NCBI RefSeq assembly: GCF_006476045.1
Contig: NZ_SRZY01000028.1
Coordinates: forward strand, 186,001 to 250,000
Reading direction: 5' to 3'
DNA from: Sphingobacterium lumbrici
Lineage (GTDB): Bacteria; Bacteroidota; Bacteroidia; Sphingobacteriales; Sphingobacteriaceae
DNA length: 64,000 bases
Made by a program: the position numbers and the translations under genes. The notes below the pieces were generated by a model that made no database searches, had not been told where the DNA came from, and worked only from the letters and a program-made list of their open reading frames with translations. Positions 32,816 through 41,310 of the stretch are shown here, piece after piece. Within the stretch, counting starts at the first letter, position 1, and each line of letters starts with the position of its first letter.

Positions 32816-33892
32816 ATGATGAAAAATAGCTTATATGTTATGTTACTTTGGAACCTATTGAGTTTTGTTGTATTCTGTTTTTTTTTAACCGTGCTAAATA
32901 TACTATCCGACCAAATGGAAATTCCGCTGAGTCACATTACGGCAGCTAGTGCTTTGTTCGCATTCTTCTACATGGTACTTTTTGTAGCCTGCTGGTATCT
33001 CGTTATGACAGACTGGTATAACCGGCTGATTGGAGCCATGCTTACGTTGCTTGCGGTCGGGCTGGCGATGTGCTGCATGTATCCTATGCTATACGATTGG
33101 TTGCCCCGGTTAGGGGTCGTATTTCAGCGGGCGGATACTGATTTTGATCTTGGGGAATTCCGGAGCCGTATCCTAACGGCATTCAGTTTCGTATGGACCT
33201 GCGCCTTCGCTATGGTATTTTTGGTTCGAAATGCACAGAAAAAGGCAGCGATTCGTAAAGCCGAGGTGGAACGCGAGGCACTGATGGTTAGTATAGAAGA
33301 TTTGCGTGTACGTATAGAGGTTAAAAACCTGGCACCTCATTTTATCGAGGCGGTTATTGCAACCACGATGGGTAAGCTTACCATGGATAACCAGGATGAT
33401 TACTTGGATACGCTGATGGTATTATCGGAGGTGATGCGTTACGCGCTCAAGATGCAGGAGGCCGAGTTGGACATAAGATTCGCCGACGAGTGGCGGCAGG
33501 TCGAAAATTTGGTGCGATTAGGCAAAAGCTACTTCGGTGATAGATCACTCATATTGGAAGCGCCAGTAGATAAGCCGGATACCTATATTCCTATTGGAAC
33601 ATTGTTGGCTCCGGTAGAGAACATGATGAAGTATGCTACGCTGACAACAGCCTCACCGGGTCATATCGTTTTAATGTCGGACAATCGGCAGTGGCGATTC
33701 AGATCGAGCAATCGGTTTCGACAAGAAAAGCGGAATAGTATACCGGGAACGCGCATGGGCTTTATACTCATGCAGCAGCGGATTGATGCGGGTAACTGGC
33801 CCATTCGTATTGAACGTGTAGAAGACGGCGACTGCTTTACGGTACACGTCGCGGGCGAAATTGCTACGATATTAAGCAACGGAACATGGTAA
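32816..33892 (+). CDS. LytS-type sensor histidine kinase
   Basis: The 358-aa protein has four membrane segments (residues 8-125), a short coiled coil (KKAAIRKAEVEREALMVSIE) and a LytS-type phosphoacceptor region. NLAPHFIEAVIAT corresponds to the usual NPHFLFNTLN box, with PHF kept but the flanking residues diverged. The ATPase part has LLAPVENMMKYA in place of PLVENAIKH. The kinase may therefore be weak or altered. It overlaps its response regulator by 7 bp. Confidence 0.8.
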   Translation: MMKNSLYVMLLWNLLSFVVFCFFLTVLNILSDQMEIPLSHITAASALFAFFYMVLFVACWYLVMTDWYNRLIGAMLTLLAVGLAMCCMYPMLYDWLPRLGVVFQRADTDFDLGEFRSRILTAFSFVWTCAFAMVFLVRNAQKKAAIRKAEVEREALMVSIEDLRVRIEVKNLAPHFIEAVIATTMGKLTMDNQDDYLDTLMVLSEVMRYALKMQEAELDIRFADEWRQVENLVRLGKSYFGDRSLILEAPVDKPDTYIPIGTLLAPVENMMKYATLTTASPGHIVLMSDNRQWRFRSSNRFRQEKRNSIPGTRMGFILMQQRIDAGNWPIRIERVEDGDCFTVHVAGEIATILSNGTW

Positions 33893-34611
33893 AGGACGTA
33901 TATACGATCATGATCTTGGACGACGATCTGTCTTCGACAAAATTATTGCAGCGAATGTTGCTCCGCATACCGTATGTCGACGTAGTCCATGAGGTGAATG
34001 ACCCTGAAGAAGCATTAAAACTTCATCATGTTGATCCCGTGGATATTTTGTTTTTAGATATGGAGATGCCGACGATGATGGGCTGGGAGTTTGCCCAGTT
34101 ACTGGATAATCCGCCGGTTATCCTCGTGTTTACTGGGCACGGCCAGTACGGTTTTGAATTTCAAAAAATCAAGGCAAAAGCATATATTAATAAGCTTTTT
34201 TCGTGGGACGAACTGAATTACGCGATTACGGTGGCCATCAAAGAGGTGGACGAACGCGAGGAGGCAAAGCGGAATCTGAATACGATGATCCCCATACGTA
34301 ATTTTAAAACCAAAAGAAGACAAGTGATCGAGTTGGCTGATTTGGAATATGTCAGTGTGAACGATAATATCGTATCCCTGTACTTCAAAGATAAAGAACC
34401 GATCGAATACCGGATCGCACTAACAAAACTCATGCAAGACCTACCGGATCATCGGTTTGTTCGGATAAGTGCGAAGGAAGCAGTCAATATAGATGCTGTT
34501 AAATCCTATTCCAGAAAAGAAGTGCATCTCCATGGTCATGCGAAACCGTTGGCTATTTTGAATCCAGATGCCTATGATAAGCTAACAGAGTCGATGAAAG
34601 GTGGAAACTAA
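33886..34611 (+). CDS. LytTR-family response regulator
   Basis: The 241-aa protein has a receiver domain (acid pair near DDDLSS, phosphoacceptor Asp in DILFLDMEMP near residue 56, Lys in KAKAYINKLF) and a C-terminal LytTR DNA-binding domain (ELADLEYVSVNDNIVSLYF ... HRFVRISAKEAVNI). It pairs with the upstream LytS-type kinase. LytTR proteins bind direct repeats about two helical turns apart; such a pair occurs at 35391-35420 before the Fn3 gene. Confidence 0.9.
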   Translation: MVKDVYTIMILDDDLSSTKLLQRMLLRIPYVDVVHEVNDPEEALKLHHVDPVDILFLDMEMPTMMGWEFAQLLDNPPVILVFTGHGQYGFEFQKIKAKAYINKLFSWDELNYAITVAIKEVDEREEAKRNLNTMIPIRNFKTKRRQVIELADLEYVSVNDNIVSLYFKDKEPIEYRIALTKLMQDLPDHRFVRISAKEAVNIDAVKSYSRKEVHLHGHAKPLAILNPDAYDKLTESMKGGN

Positions 34612-34700
34612 TGGAAGTTAAAATGCCCAACTGATCAATATAGTGGGTAAATGTTAAAACCAGCCGCTTTTGGAAGTGGCGAAAAACGTGCTAACCAGTT

Positions 34701-34982
34701 ATGAAAAGTTTAGTAAACCTTGTCCTTCAGGTTTTGAAGGATACTTATTTGTTAGTAAACGAAATCAAACAACATATCGGATACCGTAGGCTTCCATTGG
34801 AGAAAAGGCGACGCTGGACCAAGTGGGAGGTAATCCAGGAGCTTGGTATGAGCGAGTCTACGTACAATCGCCATATCAAATCGGGATTACTCAGGCCGAT
34901 GCGCCTTACCGGTGAGGACAACTATTTTGAGGAGGATCTGCAGGAGGCGTTCGAGCAGAGCCGGCTCAAAGGCAGGATCTGA
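34701..34982 (+). CDS. HTH domain protein (excisionase-like)
   Basis: The 93-aa protein has an HTH of the MerR/excisionase kind common in Bacteroidota: WTKWEVIQELGMSESTYNRH then IKSGLLRPMRLTGEDNYF. No effector domain is visible. It follows the LytTR gene by 89 bp and precedes the Fn3/DUF5675 group, so it may belong to that phage-like group. Confidence 0.7.
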   Translation: MKSLVNLVLQVLKDTYLLVNEIKQHIGYRRLPLEKRRRWTKWEVIQELGMSESTYNRHIKSGLLRPMRLTGEDNYFEEDLQEAFEQSRLKGRI

Positions 34983-35553
34983 TTACTGTCTTACAGTATA
35001 CTTTAGCAGGGGTGCAGCTTTATGTAGGAGTTGTAACAGGTCTGATGTGCTTTGTATTGACTTCTGTAGGCATGCTATTGCATTTTGTATCTCATCTATC
35101 ACCTGCTGTATGTGCGTTAGCAAGGTCCGACAGTACACTATGCCGGCAGATACGTCTTTTATACATCCTTATAAGTCGTATAACGGCGTGTGTATGCCTG
35201 TTACCGCATGGAATAGATAGGATGCAACATGCCGTACGTATGCTATAGAGTGGGGTAGTCTCCATAACAGGTTGTATATCTTGTTTAGCAAGATTTGTAT
35301 TTCGCGTAGCGTACGTTGAATGTACGCCACAATGTGCTGTATGCTGTGTTTTTTGGTGTTGTTTAGATTTATCCTGTCTGAAAATGTCTCATCGTGTCAA
35401 TTTATGCCAAATCGTGTCAAAAGTCGACATGGGTCACTTTGCATACCTACGTTTGTATCGTTCGGTCAGCTCGCGAGGACTAAGGAACGAGAAGAATAGG
35501 TGAGAGGTGAATGTCGGCTTCATAGATCACCCTGTTCACGAAAACTAAAAAAA
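34983..35553. other. 571-bp intergenic region upstream of the Fn3 gene
   Basis: No convincing gene (a 102-codon frame has no family features). Near the right end, ATCGTGTCAA is repeated at 35391-35400 and 35411-35420, exactly 20 bp apart. TACGTTTG at 35448-35455 fits the -7 element of a promoter for the Fn3 operon. Confidence 0.5.
35391..35455 (+). promoter_or_regulatory. Direct-repeat operator and promoter of the Fn3 operon
   Basis: Two identical 10-mers (ATCGTGTCAA) lie 20 bp apart, ending 27 bp before the -7 element TACGTTTG (35448-35455). The two-turn spacing suits a dimeric activator, such as the LytTR regulator encoded upstream. Confidence 0.4.
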
Positions 35554-36183
35554 ATGGCAATTAAAGCAAAAGCACTCATCAGTTTTTCTCGGATGAAAGA
35601 CGATGAACTCGTAGTGACAGCCAATACCATTATTGGCGCAATGACAGACAACAGTAATTATCCCGCCCCGGCACCTGTGCTCGATGATGTTCAGATCCTG
35701 TTGGATGACTTTACGGGAAAACTGGCAATATCCCGCAAGCGCGGATCACCGGAGGATACGGCGATTAAGAATGATAGCAAGGAACCGCTTGCTGAGGCAT
35801 TGCAACAACTTGCCTATTATGTGAATTCGGTGGCTAAGGGAAGGCTTGCTATTCTCTTGAGTTCGGGATTCCCGACAAACAGTATGGGATCTGCGACTTT
35901 GGTGCCGCTAATGGTGGAATCGGTGAAAATGAGTGATGGGCGGCAGTCGGGACAGGCTCGTTTAAACTTTGCAGCGCAGCGAGGGGCACTGATCTATGAG
36001 TATCAGTACCGGATGATCACACAGCCGGAGTCGGAATGGAGCGACCGCCTCACGACGACATCGAGTCGCAACAATATACTCGCTCCACTAGAGGTCGGGA
36101 GGCGCTATGAGGTGCGTGTACGTGCCGTTAATACGCAGGGAGCAGGCGACTGGAGTCAGACCGCTAGCATTTTGGTACGATAG
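35554..36183 (+). CDS. Fibronectin type III domain protein
   Basis: The ATG at 35554 (MAIKAKALISFSRMKDDELV) gives 209 aa; the 18 upstream codons show no coding character. The C-terminal half is a fibronectin type III domain (about residues 120-209: ALIYEYQYRMITQPESEWSD ... VGRRYEVRVRAVNTQGAGDW). The N-terminal half is a Bacteroidota-specific region. No signal peptide is present. It is the first gene of a four-gene group with DUF5675 and small proteins, as in phage or tailocin remnants. Confidence 0.75.
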   Translation: MAIKAKALISFSRMKDDELVVTANTIIGAMTDNSNYPAPAPVLDDVQILLDDFTGKLAISRKRGSPEDTAIKNDSKEPLAEALQQLAYYVNSVAKGRLAILLSSGFPTNSMGSATLVPLMVESVKMSDGRQSGQARLNFAAQRGALIYEYQYRMITQPESEWSDRLTTTSSRNNILAPLEVGRRYEVRVRAVNTQGAGDWSQTASILVR

Positions 36184-36195
36184 TGATTGGTGACT

Positions 36196-36600
36196 ATGAA
36201 GACACATACACTCTATCTCCGACGGAAATACGGAGAGAAGGGAACAAATGGAACCATCACCTATAATGGTGAACACGTATGCCATACAATTGAATTACCG
36301 GACCAGAACAACACGCCGCGGCTGAGCTGTATCCCGGAAGGACGCTATAAATTGGAAAAGCGCGTCTATCCGAAAAATGGCGAGCAGATCGGTATCCCTG
36401 CCGTACTCGGTCGTGAAGCGATCCTGATCCATGCAGGTAACGATGCCCAGAAGCATCTGCTCGGCTGTATTGCTCCGGTTACGACATTGACCGGGGAAGG
36501 CACAGGCGACGACAGCCGTAAGGCTTTGGGAAAACTGAAAGCACTGGTGTACAGTATGTGGGATATGGAGGCAGAAGTGTTTTTAGTGATTAGGGGGTAG
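36196..36600 (+). CDS. DUF5675 family protein
   Basis: The ATG at 36196 gives 134 aa (MKTHTLYLRRKYGEKGTNGT); the frame is open from 36187 via TTG. Family motifs are visible: CHTIELPDQNN, CIPEGRYKLEKR, and AILIHAGNDAQKHLLGCIAP. DUF5675 has an L,D-transpeptidase-like look (HxG...GC), and is found in phage and integrated lysis modules. The likely role is cell-wall-related, but activity is unproven. Confidence 0.8.
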   Translation: MKTHTLYLRRKYGEKGTNGTITYNGEHVCHTIELPDQNNTPRLSCIPEGRYKLEKRVYPKNGEQIGIPAVLGREAILIHAGNDAQKHLLGCIAPVTTLTGEGTGDDSRKALGKLKALVYSMWDMEAEVFLVIRG

Positions 36601-36674
36601 AGAATTAGGAATGACGAATTAGAAAGTTTCACTTCTTATCCTTTTAACCTTCTAACTTGTTAACAATCAAAACA

Positions 36675-36932
36675 ATGAAACACATCATAAACAAAATCAG
36701 CCAAGCAGTACAGGTGGTATTGCTGGCTCCAATTAAATTGCCGGGCAAGGCATTGAATATTTTAAAATATGTGGCCGTAGGGCTGGGGATTATCGAATCG
36801 GTACTGGATAACGGGAAGCAGGAACCGGAAACTGAGGGTCGGGGATTGGATAAAGGGAATGTGGATGACGGCGAGCAAGCGGAGGGTAATATCGCAGAAA
36901 GGAAGGAGAAGCACGATGAGGCCACTGAATAA
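36675..36932 (+). CDS. Small protein of phage-like group, unknown
   Basis: The ATG at 36675 gives 85 aa. The N-terminal half is amphipathic/hydrophobic (AVQVVLLAPIKLPGKALNIL, KYVAVGLGIIESVLDNG) and the C-terminal half is very acidic and charged. There are no conserved catalytic motifs. It overlaps the next gene by 17 bp. It may be a holin-like or spanin-like companion of the DUF5675 gene. Confidence 0.55.
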   Translation: MKHIINKISQAVQVVLLAPIKLPGKALNILKYVAVGLGIIESVLDNGKQEPETEGRGLDKGNVDDGEQAEGNIAERKEKHDEATE

Positions 36933-37086
36933 TGTACAGATGGGTACGCTTGGTGGTACGCTGTGTTCGATCTGGAATAACTTCGACTGGTCTAATATGC
37001 TGCATACAGCATTAATGGCGGCTATCGGTGCTACGGTCAGTTATCTCGTAAGCCGGCTATTGGAAGGGAAACAGCGACGGCGATAG
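36916..37086 (+). CDS. Small membrane protein, holin-like
   Basis: The ATG at 36916 gives 56 aa; the frame is open from 36859 inside the previous gene. One hydrophobic helix (LMAAIGATVSYLVSRLL) ends in a basic tail (EGKQRRR), as in small holins. It overlaps the previous gene by 17 bp, and a strong terminator follows at 37095. The function is inferred from size, topology and neighbours. Confidence 0.55.
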   Translation: MRPLNNVQMGTLGGTLCSIWNNFDWSNMLHTALMAAIGATVSYLVSRLLEGKQRRR

Positions 37087-37094
37087 GATGTTAG

Positions 37095-37131
37095 ACACCC
37101 TGGGAGTATGCATACTCCCAGGGTGTTTTTT
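37095..37131. terminator. Perfect-stem intrinsic terminator
   Basis: ACACCCTGGGAGTATG and CATACTCCCAGGGTGT form a fully paired 16-bp stem with no spare loop bases, followed by T6. It ends the Fn3/DUF5675 group. Confidence 0.9.
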
Positions 37132-37182
37132 ATACGGCTTGCTTTTCAACGGAATGTACAGCATGTTCCAAACGTCCGAATA

Positions 37183-37398
37183 TTATTCAATAAGCGAGTT
37201 GATATCACGAACTGCGTGTCGTACGGCAATGTCCTTCATCAATATATCATCAACCAATGTGTTTAGGATAAGGGGAATGCCTGTTTTGATGTATTCGGCT
37301 ATTCCTCCGGATTTGAGATACGCCATCACGGCAGCTTCTCCGCTATCTAATGATTTAAAGCGTATAAACTCAGAATAGGAAAATGGAAATAATTCCAT
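37183..37398 (-). pseudogene. AAA ATPase (DUF4143 type) internal fragment
   Basis: The 71-codon frame reads MELFPFSYSEFIRFKSL ... GGIAEYIKTGIPLILNTL then VDDILMKDIAVRHAVRDINS. This matches the middle of Bacteroidota AAA/DUF4143 ATPases, from the PFSFSEFL motif to the ILLKDIVARYxIRN motif. N-terminal ATPase and C-terminal nuclease-like parts are missing. It is a remnant, unrelated in function to its neighbours. Confidence 0.6.
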
Positions 37399-37600
37399 AG
37401 ACAGTTTAACAAATCTTTCAAATGAAATGAAAGAAGTTGCTGCGTGGCAGATATTTTTATTTTTTTTTAAAAAGACACTTGACTTTTTGCAATCGGATAT
37501 TTTAATTTGTAATCAAATTTTAAACTTAGCAAGGGGTACATTTACCGAGCATTTTTTTGTGACTATTATTCTATAAAATATAAATTTTAGTTATTGGATT

Positions 37601-38458
37601 ATGTTAACACGATTACAATTTAACCACGCACAACAATTTAGTTTTTATGCGCTTTTTTTAGCGCTATTCTTTGGTTACAACTACCAAGCTCATGCACAGC
37701 AGTCGGCAACACAAAGCAACGCCAAATCTGCTTTTGAAACACCATTAATCAACATCGAAGCGGCTTCAAACGAACCTTTTCGGTACAATGCCACCCTACG
37801 AAATGGTGGCGGAGAAGCCGTCCTGTACGACTTGGATACCCAGTTGCCTGCCGGTTGGCAGATCAGTTATCGGGTTCAGGGAAGTTTTGTGAAATCGATC
37901 CGTTTAGAAGCCGGACAAATGCAGGACGTCAGCATAGAAGTTAACGCGGCGTATACAGCCAAACCCGATAAATACAAGATACCCGTTCGGGCTGTATCCA
38001 AACAGGATACCCTCAGCCTGGACCTCGAAGCCGTGGTGAAGGGCTCGTATAGCATTGAAATGACAACCCTCACAGGTCGGCTTAGTGACGAAGTAGTGGC
38101 CGGAAGCAGTAAGGAAATACAGGTCATCTTAAAAAATACGGGCACGCTGCCACTTAACGATGTGGAACTAAGCTCCCAATTGCCTGCCAAATGGGAAGCT
38201 ACCTTCGAGCCTGCGAATATCAAACAGCTTGAGTCCGGAAAAACCGTTGATGTAAAGATCAACCTTAAAGTGCCCGACAAAACGATTGCAGGCGACTATG
38301 TCGCTAAATTTACGGCCAGAAATCCAAACGGATCGGCAGAGATTTCCTTCCGCGCTGCGGTAACGACATCCATGCTGTCGGGCTGGATAGGTGTACTCAT
38401 TATTTTAACTGCAATATGCTTGGTCTATTATCTCATCCGGAAATACGGCCGCAGATAG
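37601..38458 (+). CDS. NEW3-domain membrane-anchored protein of an ABC exporter operon
   Basis: The 285-aa protein has a signal peptide (YALFLALFFGYNYQAHA), two beta-sandwich units resembling NEW3 (alpha-galactosidase-associated) domains (about residues 45-145 and 150-250; EVNAAYTAKPDKYKIPVRAV, KAVPDKTIAGDYVAKF-like stretches), and a C-terminal membrane anchor (LIILTAICLVYYLIRKY). The domains face the periplasm. It is co-transcribed with the ABC ATPase (8-bp gap) and permease. Confidence 0.8.
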   Translation: MLTRLQFNHAQQFSFYALFLALFFGYNYQAHAQQSATQSNAKSAFETPLINIEAASNEPFRYNATLRNGGGEAVLYDLDTQLPAGWQISYRVQGSFVKSIRLEAGQMQDVSIEVNAAYTAKPDKYKIPVRAVSKQDTLSLDLEAVVKGSYSIEMTTLTGRLSDEVVAGSSKEIQVILKNTGTLPLNDVELSSQLPAKWEATFEPANIKQLESGKTVDVKINLKVPDKTIAGDYVAKFTARNPNGSAEISFRAAVTTSMLSGWIGVLIILTAICLVYYLIRKYGRR

Positions 38459-38466
38459 GAGGTTGA

Positions 38467-39417
38467 ATGATGAATGATTCGATAATACAATTATCCGGTC
38501 TGACAAAACGATACGGGTCGTTGACGGCGGTCGATAACCTGAATCTGTCTATAGCGAAGGGCGAAATATATGGCCTGTTGGGGCCAAACGGCGCAGGAAA
38601 GACAACGAGTATCCTGATGATGCTTGGTCTGACGGAACCTGACGAAGGTACAGCACATGTATGCGGACACAATGCAACACGAAATCCGATAGCTGTTAAA
38701 AAAAAGGTAGGTTACCTACCCGACAGTGTGGGCTTCTATGATAACATGACCGCGCTCGAAAACTTACGTTTCATTGCCCGTCTCAATGGATTATCTGAAG
38801 CGGAGGCGCACACGCGATCTACGGAGATGTTGCAAACCGTGGGGCTGGCGCAAGCGGCACACAAAAAGACGGCAACCTATTCGCGCGGGATGAAACAGCG
38901 GCTTGGCCTTGCTGATGTGTTGATTAAACAGCCCGAGGTCATCATTTTGGATGAACCTACCTTGGGTATTGATCCGAGCGGCGTAAACGAATTTTTGTTA
39001 TTGATTAAACAGCTTAGTAGGGAGCAAGGGCTCACCGTGCTGCTCTCGTCGCACCATCTGCATCAGGTGCAGCGGGTATGCGACCGGGTGGGTATATTCG
39101 TCGAAGGGAAGCTGTTGGTAGACGGTAATATCCAGACACTCGCCAAAGACTTACTGAATAAGGAAGGGTGTACCACTACCGTGGTGTTGCAGACCGTAGA
39201 AGAGGCATCGCTGCAGCAGATCAAAGCTGATTTGGAAAAGCTACAGGGTTTCCAAACCTTGTCCATTAACGACAAGGTATTGGAACTGGAGACAACGGCC
39301 GATATAACACCCGAGATCGTGCGCACAATGGTAAAGCATGGAGCGGATATCATCGGTGTGCAACGGAAAGAATATAGCTTAGACGATATCTACGAGAAAT
39401 ATTTCGAAGACCATTAA
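38467..39417 (+). CDS. ABC transporter ATP-binding protein
   Basis: The 316-aa protein has all ATPase motifs: Walker A GPNGAGKTT (residues about 38-46), signature YSRGMKQRLG, Walker B VIILDEPTLGID, and switch His in LSSHHLHQ. A C-terminal 90-residue extension follows, as in exporters of the ABC-2/DrrA class. It works with the permease at 39436 and the NEW3 protein at 37601. The cargo is unknown; a similar three-gene layout in Bacteroidota is sometimes linked to envelope or gliding functions. Confidence 0.9.
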   Translation: MMNDSIIQLSGLTKRYGSLTAVDNLNLSIAKGEIYGLLGPNGAGKTTSILMMLGLTEPDEGTAHVCGHNATRNPIAVKKKVGYLPDSVGFYDNMTALENLRFIARLNGLSEAEAHTRSTEMLQTVGLAQAAHKKTATYSRGMKQRLGLADVLIKQPEVIILDEPTLGIDPSGVNEFLLLIKQLSREQGLTVLLSSHHLHQVQRVCDRVGIFVEGKLLVDGNIQTLAKDLLNKEGCTTTVVLQTVEEASLQQIKADLEKLQGFQTLSINDKVLELETTADITPEIVRTMVKHGADIIGVQRKEYSLDDIYEKYFEDH

Positions 39418-39435
39418 AAACCACATTATACATAT

Positions 39436-40410
39436 ATGAACAATTTAAAGGTTTCTTTCAAAGCTGACCTCCTCACCATATTAATTAATAAAGAGGTTGC
39501 TGCCCATATCCGTAGCTGGCGCTTTATCGTATTGATCTTGCTCGTGCTATTAACGTTTTTAGCATCGACTTATGTCTCATCGGCAAACTTGCGCAATGCA
39601 GTTAATAATGCACAGGATCCGGATCAGGCTTTCCTGTACCTCAAGCTCTTAACCAATACAGACAATTCGGTGCCTGCATTTCATGTGTTCCTCAATTTTT
39701 TGGCCCCACTGCTCGGCATTGCATTGGGTTTTGATGCCATCAACTCGGAGCGAAATGGCGGAACCCTTACCCGCTTAATGGCACAGCCTATCTATCGGGA
39801 TAATTTGTTAATTGCTAAATTTATAGGACCTTTAATCATCGTAGGTACCTTATTGAGTGCACTTATTCTGTTCCTGATAGGGGGAGGATTATTGGCAACC
39901 GGCGTGCGGATGGAACCGCAGGAGGTGTTGCGGATCGTCGGGTTCGTTATCCTGAGTGTTATCTACATCGGCTTTTGGCTCAGTCTTTCCATCTTACTCT
40001 CCATCCGGTTTAAACAGGCTGCTACCTCTGCGCTTACAGCCATAGGGATTTGGTTGTTTTTCACGGTATTTTTTCCGATTGTGATTAATCTGCTTGTACA
40101 CGCGCTGCTGCCCAATCCTAATTATTTGTCGGAAGCGCAATTGATTAAATACAACGAATTGATATTGAATCTGCTGCGCCTATCGCCGGGGCAGCTCTAT
40201 ACCGATGCGACAACGACGCTGTTGATCCCTTCGGTACGTAGTCTTGGCCCGGTATCGATGGAACAGATGATCGGTGCGATTCCATCGTCGCTCGGTGTTA
40301 AAGATAGCCTGCTCATCGTATGGCCGCAGCTAAGCGGACTGATTGCTGCTACGGTGGTATGCTTCGCGCTTTCGTACTACATATTTATGCGAAAGGAAAT
40401 ACGGAGCTAA
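39436..40410 (+). CDS. ABC-2 type transporter permease
   Basis: The 324-aa protein has six or more membrane segments and the ABC-2 motif INSERNGGTLTRLMAQPIYR (about residue 98), typical of NosY/DrrB-like permeases. A large periplasmic loop lies between the first and second segments. It follows the ATPase by 18 bp. The terminator at 40425-40470 ends the operon. Confidence 0.9.
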   Translation: MNNLKVSFKADLLTILINKEVAAHIRSWRFIVLILLVLLTFLASTYVSSANLRNAVNNAQDPDQAFLYLKLLTNTDNSVPAFHVFLNFLAPLLGIALGFDAINSERNGGTLTRLMAQPIYRDNLLIAKFIGPLIIVGTLLSALILFLIGGGLLATGVRMEPQEVLRIVGFVILSVIYIGFWLSLSILLSIRFKQAATSALTAIGIWLFFTVFFPIVINLLVHALLPNPNYLSEAQLIKYNELILNLLRLSPGQLYTDATTTLLIPSVRSLGPVSMEQMIGAIPSSLGVKDSLLIVWPQLSGLIAATVVCFALSYYIFMRKEIRS

Positions 40411-40424
40411 TCCGATCAACATTA

Positions 40425-40470
40425 AAGCAGTCTCCTACAGTTCTCTTTGATAAAGATAGGAGACTGCCTT
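40425..40470. terminator. Intrinsic terminator after the ABC operon
   Basis: AAGCAGTCTCCTA and TAGGAGACTGCCTT form a 12-13-bp stem around a 19-nt loop. The trailing T-run is weak, so efficiency is uncertain. Confidence 0.7.
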
Positions 40471-40550
40471 ATGTTATGGTTATGAATCTTGTATAATTCA
40501 GGGTGTCATGATATTCTATTCCAATTAACACTACGTTAATATTCGTTTCA

Positions 40551-40558
40551 TATTTTTG
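40551..40558 (+). promoter_or_regulatory. -7 promoter element of the ECF sigma gene
   Basis: TATTTTTG matches TAnnTTTG and lies 5 bp before the start codon at 40564, implying a leaderless or very short-leader transcript. Confidence 0.5.
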
Positions 40559-40563
40559 CGGAT

Positions 40564-41166
40564 ATGACAGTGGTTAAACGAATAGATTCCGTTATGCAGG
40601 ACAACCTGACCCGCTTGGTAACAGGTGATCAACAGGTATTTAAGCTGGTTTTCGATCACTATTTTCCTATAATATACCGACGGATCTACAGCAGGTTGCA
40701 CGATGAGGAGCAAACGGATGACTTGGTGCAGGAGGTTTTTTTAGCCCTGTGGCTGGGTAGAGAAAAGTTAACGAATGTAGAATCGCTGGATGCCTACCTT
40801 TCGGGGATCGCTAAAAACCAGCTGCACAGTTATTTTAGACGTAATAAAAAACGGCTCCTTGAATCGGATTATACCGAAGCGCAGTGTGCTAACCTGTACG
40901 ATGAAACCACAGAACCGGATTATGTGCTGGAGACCAAGCAGCTCCGGCAGGACATCGAAAAAATAGTCGAAAGTATGCCCGCAACAATGATGCGCTGCTT
41001 TCAACTGTACCACAAAGAAAGATATTCCATAAAGGAAATTGCCATGACATTAAGCCTGAACGAACAGACCGTTAAAAACCACCTGAGCGTTGCCAAAGAT
41101 CGTATTAAGAAACTTCTCCCCCAGTTGGGATTTCTAGCGATACTATTTTTTAAGGATACGATTTAA
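40564..41166 (+). CDS. ECF RNA polymerase sigma factor (FecI-like)
   Basis: The 200-aa protein has sigma region 2 (FKLVFDHYFPIIYRRIYSRL, then DDLVQEVFLALWLG) and region 4 (KERYSIKEIAMTLSLNEQTV, KNHLSVAKDRIKKLLPQLG). It belongs to the Bacteroidota FecI-type ECF group that works with FecR anti-sigma factors and TonB receptors with an STN domain. Those two genes follow directly (41311 and 42274). The start is supported by the -7 element at 40551. Confidence 0.93.
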   Translation: MTVVKRIDSVMQDNLTRLVTGDQQVFKLVFDHYFPIIYRRIYSRLHDEEQTDDLVQEVFLALWLGREKLTNVESLDAYLSGIAKNQLHSYFRRNKKRLLESDYTEAQCANLYDETTEPDYVLETKQLRQDIEKIVESMPATMMRCFQLYHKERYSIKEIAMTLSLNEQTVKNHLSVAKDRIKKLLPQLGFLAILFFKDTI

Positions 41167-41310
41167 GCCCTTTATCGCTTATCCGGCTGTCTAAATCATA
41201 TACTTTTTGTTGTTCATAAAAAAGAAATGATTTCTTAATATTTAATTAAAGTACTTTCTGCTTCCAATAACCACTATACAGAGAACATCATGGAATGATC
41301 GCAATAGAAT

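Noticed and set aside
34983..35248. Overlapping frames of about 78-102 codons after the HTH gene
   Set aside because: The composition is irregular, there is no family similarity and no Bacteroidota promoter in front.
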